From assembly GCA_023436025.1 (NCBI GenBank), contig JAEZKX010000214.1, forward strand, positions 1-17,545: 17,545 nucleotides of DNA, given 5' to 3'. The translations under genes and the position numbers were made by a program. Of this stretch, positions 15,158-17,545 are shown piece by piece. Under the pieces are notes generated by a model, which was not told the origin of the DNA, made no database searches, and saw only the letters and a list, made by a program, of their open reading frames with translations. The DNA comes from Pseudomonadota bacterium (GTDB taxonomy: Bacteria; Pseudomonadota; Gammaproteobacteria; Burkholderiales; Burkholderiaceae_C). Numbering within the stretch: position 1 is the first letter of the stretch; each line of letters begins with the position of its first letter.

Positions 15158-16852
15158 TCAGCGGACGGCTTCGGCTTCCTGGAGGCTGCGCCACATCACC
15201 TTGCCGCTGCCGCTCTTGGGCAAGGCCTCGACGAATTCGACGATGCGCGGCACCTTGTAGACGGCCATGTGTTCGCGGCACCAGGCCACGATGTCCTCTT
15301 CACTTACCTGGCCGCGATGGGACGGCCGCAGCACCACCACGGCCTTGACCGTCTCGCCGCGGTAGGGGTCGCGGGCGGCGATCACGCACGCCTCCTGGAT
15401 GGCGGGGTGCTTGAACATCAGCGCCTCCACCTCGGCCGGCCACACCTTGAAGCCCGAGGCATTGATCATGCGCTTGAGGCGGTCGGTGATGAAGAAGTAG
15501 CCGTCCTCGTCGGTGCGCCCCAGGTCGCCGGTGCGGAAGAAGCGCTTGCCGGCGAAAGTGACGAAGGCCGCGGCCGTGGCCTCGGGCTGCTGCCAGTAGC
15601 CGTCGAACACCATCGGGCCGTGCACGATGATCTCGCCCGGCTCTCCCGGCGGCAGTTCGCGCAGCGTCTGCGGGTCCACCACCCGGGCGTCGCAGCCGAT
15701 GAAGGGGATGCCCAGGCATTGCTGGCGCGGCGCGTCGGGCGGATTGCTGTGCGAGGGCGCCGCCGTCTCGGTCAGGCCGTAACCCTCGACGTAGCGCAGC
15801 CCGAACTGCTCCTGCAGGCGCTGGGCCACGGCCTGCGGCATGGCCGCGCCGCCGCCGCCGATGTAGCGCAGGCTGGACAGGTCGTAGTTGGCGAACTCCG
15901 GGCTGCCCAGCAGGTCGATCACCATGGTGGGGATGTTGGTCCAGTTGGTGACCTGCCAGCGCGAGATCAGCCAGCCGGCGACGTCGCGGTCCCAGCGCGG
16001 CATCACCACCAGCGTGCCGCCCACCCAGATGCTGGCGTGCAGCACGCTCACCATGCCGGTGATGTGGAACATGGGCACCACCAGCAGGGCGACGTTCTCC
16101 GCCGTCGCATTGCCCCAGACCGCACTGGCCATGGCGTTGTGCATCAGGCTGCGGTGCGGATGCATGCAGCCCTTGGGAAGGCCGGTGGTGCCGCTGGTGT
16201 AGGGCAGCACGGCCAGGTCGGCCGGTCCCACCGTGAGCGGCGGCGGGGGCCCTTGCGTGGCGAGCGCGTCACTCCATGCGGCCACGCTGCCGCCGGCGAG
16301 CCGCGGCAGCGGATGCCGCACCAGCAGCCAGTCGCGCCAGGCCGGCGGCAGCGGGCCCGCATCGGCGGACTGGGGATCGAAGGCGTCGGTGAACTGCGTG
16401 ACGATCAGGTGCGCCAGGCGCTGCCGCGCCGGCAGGCCGGCATCGGCGCGCACCAGTTCCGGCGCCAGGTCGCCGGTGGTGATGGCCACCCGTGCGCCGG
16501 CGTCGGTGATGTAGTGCTGCAGCTCGTCGGCCTTGTTCATCGGATTGACCGGCACCACCACCGCGTTGGCGCGCAGGATCCCGAAGTGCGCCACCACCAG
16601 CTGCGGGCAGTTCTGCATCACCAGGAGCACGCGGTCACCCTTTCGCACGCCCTGGGCATGCAGGTGCGCCGCCAGCCGCTCGGCCTGGGCCTGCAGCTGT
16701 CCATAGCTCAGCGCCTGGCCGAAGAACAGCAGCGCCGCCTTGTCCGGAAAGCGGCGGGCATTGGTGGCGACGTTGTCCCAGAGCGAGGTGGCCGGCGCCG
16801 TCAGCGCGTAGGGCAGGCGCCGCGGCCAGAACTTGTGGTGGGGTCGGTCCAT
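15158..16852 (-). CDS. AMP-forming acyl-CoA ligase (long/medium-chain fatty acid type)
   Basis: Adenylate-forming enzyme (ANL superfamily) of 564 aa that activates a carboxylic acid as acyl-AMP and then acyl-CoA. The P-loop motif YTSGTTGLPKG is at 218-228, YGLTET at 358-363 and RTGDLG at 440-445. DRLKRMINASGFKVWPAEVE forms the hinge, and the catalytic Lys lies near the C-terminus (K551, PKSGSGKV). I place the start at ATG 16852 (MDRPHHKFWPRRLPY), which matches the usual N-terminus of these ligases; an ATG at 16888 would add 12 low-complexity residues. No good ribosome-binding site precedes either; TACGCT sits 8 bp before the chosen ATG and could be the -10 of a nearly leaderless message. Chain length cannot be read from sequence; aryl-CoA activity is also possible. 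Divergent from a hydratase-like gene. Confidence 0.9.
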   Translation of the reverse strand: MDRPHHKFWPRRLPYALTAPATSLWDNVATNARRFPDKAALLFFGQALSYGQLQAQAERLAAHLHAQGVRKGDRVLLVMQNCPQLVVAHFGILRANAVVVPVNPMNKADELQHYITDAGARVAITTGDLAPELVRADAGLPARQRLAHLIVTQFTDAFDPQSADAGPLPPAWRDWLLVRHPLPRLAGGSVAAWSDALATQGPPPPLTVGPADLAVLPYTSGTTGLPKGCMHPHRSLMHNAMASAVWGNATAENVALLVVPMFHITGMVSVLHASIWVGGTLVVMPRWDRDVAGWLISRWQVTNWTNIPTMVIDLLGSPEFANYDLSSLRYIGGGGAAMPQAVAQRLQEQFGLRYVEGYGLTETAAPSHSNPPDAPRQQCLGIPFIGCDARVVDPQTLRELPPGEPGEIIVHGPMVFDGYWQQPEATAAAFVTFAGKRFFRTGDLGRTDEDGYFFITDRLKRMINASGFKVWPAEVEALMFKHPAIQEACVIAARDPYRGETVKAVVVLRPSHRGQVSEEDIVAWCREHMAVYKVPRIVEFVEALPKSGSGKVMWRSLQEAEAVR

Positions 16853-16868
16853 GGGGCGCAGCGTAGTC

Positions 16869-16902
16869 GCGCCGGCCGCCGGCGCCATCGGGGAAGGCCC
16901 CG
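16869..16902. repeat. Two adjacent inverted repeats between ligase and hydratase genes
   Basis: GCGCCGG (16869-16875) and CCGGCGC (16879-16885) are exact reverse complements around 3 bp. CGGGG (16889-16893) and CCCCG (16898-16902) flank AAGG. Both lie in the 180-bp divergent spacer, near the ligase start. They could be operators shared by the two genes, or chance in a GC-rich region. The rest of the spacer holds a TATGAT box at 16929-16934. Confidence 0.35.
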
Positions 16903-16928
16903 AGCCGCGTCACCTGCGCGACCGCCGA

Positions 16929-16934
16929 TATGAT
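16929..16934 (+). promoter_or_regulatory. Candidate -10 box for the hydratase-like gene
   Basis: TATGAT differs from the -10 consensus at one base and is an AT-rich exception in this spacer. Transcription would start near 16941, about 90 bases before the ATG at 17033. No convincing -35 is seen. Confidence 0.35.
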
Positions 16935-17032
16935 GGTCCGGCACGCGAACGAGCGAGCGACGAAGGCATGCAGGAACGGCGCCAAGCGGCTGCGGGCGGA
17001 GTCGCCGAGGAGTGCCGAGAAGGACCGAACCG

Positions 17033-17545
17033 ATGGACGCCACCGCCCGCATCACCCAAGCCCTGCTGCAGGCCCGCCACGAACGACGGCCGCTGCACTG
17101 GCAGCAGGCCCTGCCCGCCGACGTCGAGGCGGCCTGCGCGGTGCAGGAGGCGACGGCCGCGGCGCTGGGCGGCATCGCCGGCTGGAAGGTCGGCGCGGCC
17201 AGCCCGACGGCGCAGCCCTCCTGTGCGCCGCTGCCGCGCGGCGCCCTGTTGCCCATGGGCTCGCAGCTGCCCGGGCCGCTGCGCGGCATCGAGGTCGAGG
17301 TCGCGTTGCGCCTCGGGCGCGACCTGGAGGCCGACGTACCGCCCGACCCGCGCGAACTGCAGCAGGCGGTGGACCAGGTGCTGCCGGCGATCGAGGTGGT
17401 CGAAACACGCCTGGACGGCTGGCGCGACGCGGCGCCGCTGGCGCAGATGGCCGACCTGCAGTCGCACGGCGCACTGGTGCTGGGCCGGCCGGCGGCCATC
17501 GCGCCGGCCGAAGTCGACCTGCGTCGGCTGCTCGCCTACCTCGCC
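17033..17545 (+). CDS. 2-keto-4-pentenoate hydratase-like protein, 5' part only
   Basis: The first 171 codons of a protein of the 2-keto-4-pentenoate hydratase / oxalocrotonate decarboxylase group (fumarylacetoacetate-hydrolase fold). These enzymes act late in meta-cleavage of aromatic compounds. Visible support: an N-terminal helical part, GWKVGAA (50-56), IEVEVALRLGRDL (about 86-98, where metal-binding acids of the family lie), VLPAIEVVETRLDGW (about 115-129) and the DLQSHGALVLG stretch. The family is usually near 260 aa, so roughly a third is missing to the right. AAGGA at 17020-17024, 8 bases before the ATG, supports the start. It is divergent from an acyl-CoA ligase. Without the downstream genes the pathway cannot be named. 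Confidence 0.8.
   Translation, partial: MDATARITQALLQARHERRPLHWQQALPADVEAACAVQEATAAALGGIAGWKVGAASPTAQPSCAPLPRGALLPMGSQLPGPLRGIEVEVALRLGRDLEADVPPDPRELQQAVDQVLPAIEVVETRLDGWRDAAPLAQMADLQSHGALVLGRPAAIAPAEVDLRRLLAYLA

Noticed and set aside
13679..16933. A rightward open frame of over 1000 codons antisense to the KaiC-like and ligase genes
   Set aside because: It is the reverse shadow of two well-supported genes in DNA with few stop codons; its translation is His/Gln/Val/Ala-rich without any family motif.

Overview
The window is about 17.5 kb of very GC-rich, densely coding chromosomal DNA. Gene content and order fit a betaproteobacterium of the order Burkholderiales, most likely family Comamonadaceae (a Ramlibacter/Variovorax-like genome). 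The grounds are the order pcnB - HAD hydrolase - hda - AI-2E/PerM permease divergent from purM, the pairing of murJ with a divergent rpsT, and a DUF3579 gene divergent from argD-argF. The genus assignment is an inference; no marker in the window fixes it. Codon use and GC look uniform, and I see no insertion sequence, phage, integrase, tRNA, rRNA or CRISPR array.

Layout. Positions 1-3856 hold a leftward operon: permease, hda (replication-initiation control), a HAD-IB phosphatase and pcnB (RNA polyadenylation, running off the left edge). Each junction is a 4-base ATGA stop/start overlap. A 90-bp divergent spacer with mirror-image TAGAAT boxes separates it from purM (purine synthesis), which is followed by a solitary ParA-type ATPase. 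A leftward pair follows: murJ (lipid II flippase), then a SirB1-type transglutaminase-like/TPR protein. rpsT (ribosomal protein S20) runs rightward from its own promoter and ends in a strong intrinsic terminator. Between rpsT and the convergent DUF3579 gene lies a 126-bp imperfect palindrome whose outer 26 bp on each side match perfectly.

The argD-argF pair (arginine synthesis, ATGA-coupled) is divergent from DUF3579. The spacer is AT-rich for this genome and carries three short palindromes. Then comes a leftward two-gene signalling unit, also ATGA-coupled: a double-domain KaiC-like ATPase and a hybrid sensor kinase with a degenerate N-terminal receiver, a complete kinase core and an intact C-terminal receiver. 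No kaiA or kaiB is present. The right end holds a leftward AMP-forming acyl-CoA ligase, divergent from the 5' part of a 2-keto-4-pentenoate hydratase-like gene, which hints at a catabolic locus.

Most of the window is ordinary housekeeping chromosome. The parts most worth a second look are the KaiC/hybrid-kinase pair, the 126-bp palindrome, the lone ParA, and the palindrome-rich argD/DUF3579 spacer. No intergenic stretch exceeds 300 bases; the longest is 8833-9103 (271 bp), holding the rpsT terminator and the large palindrome.
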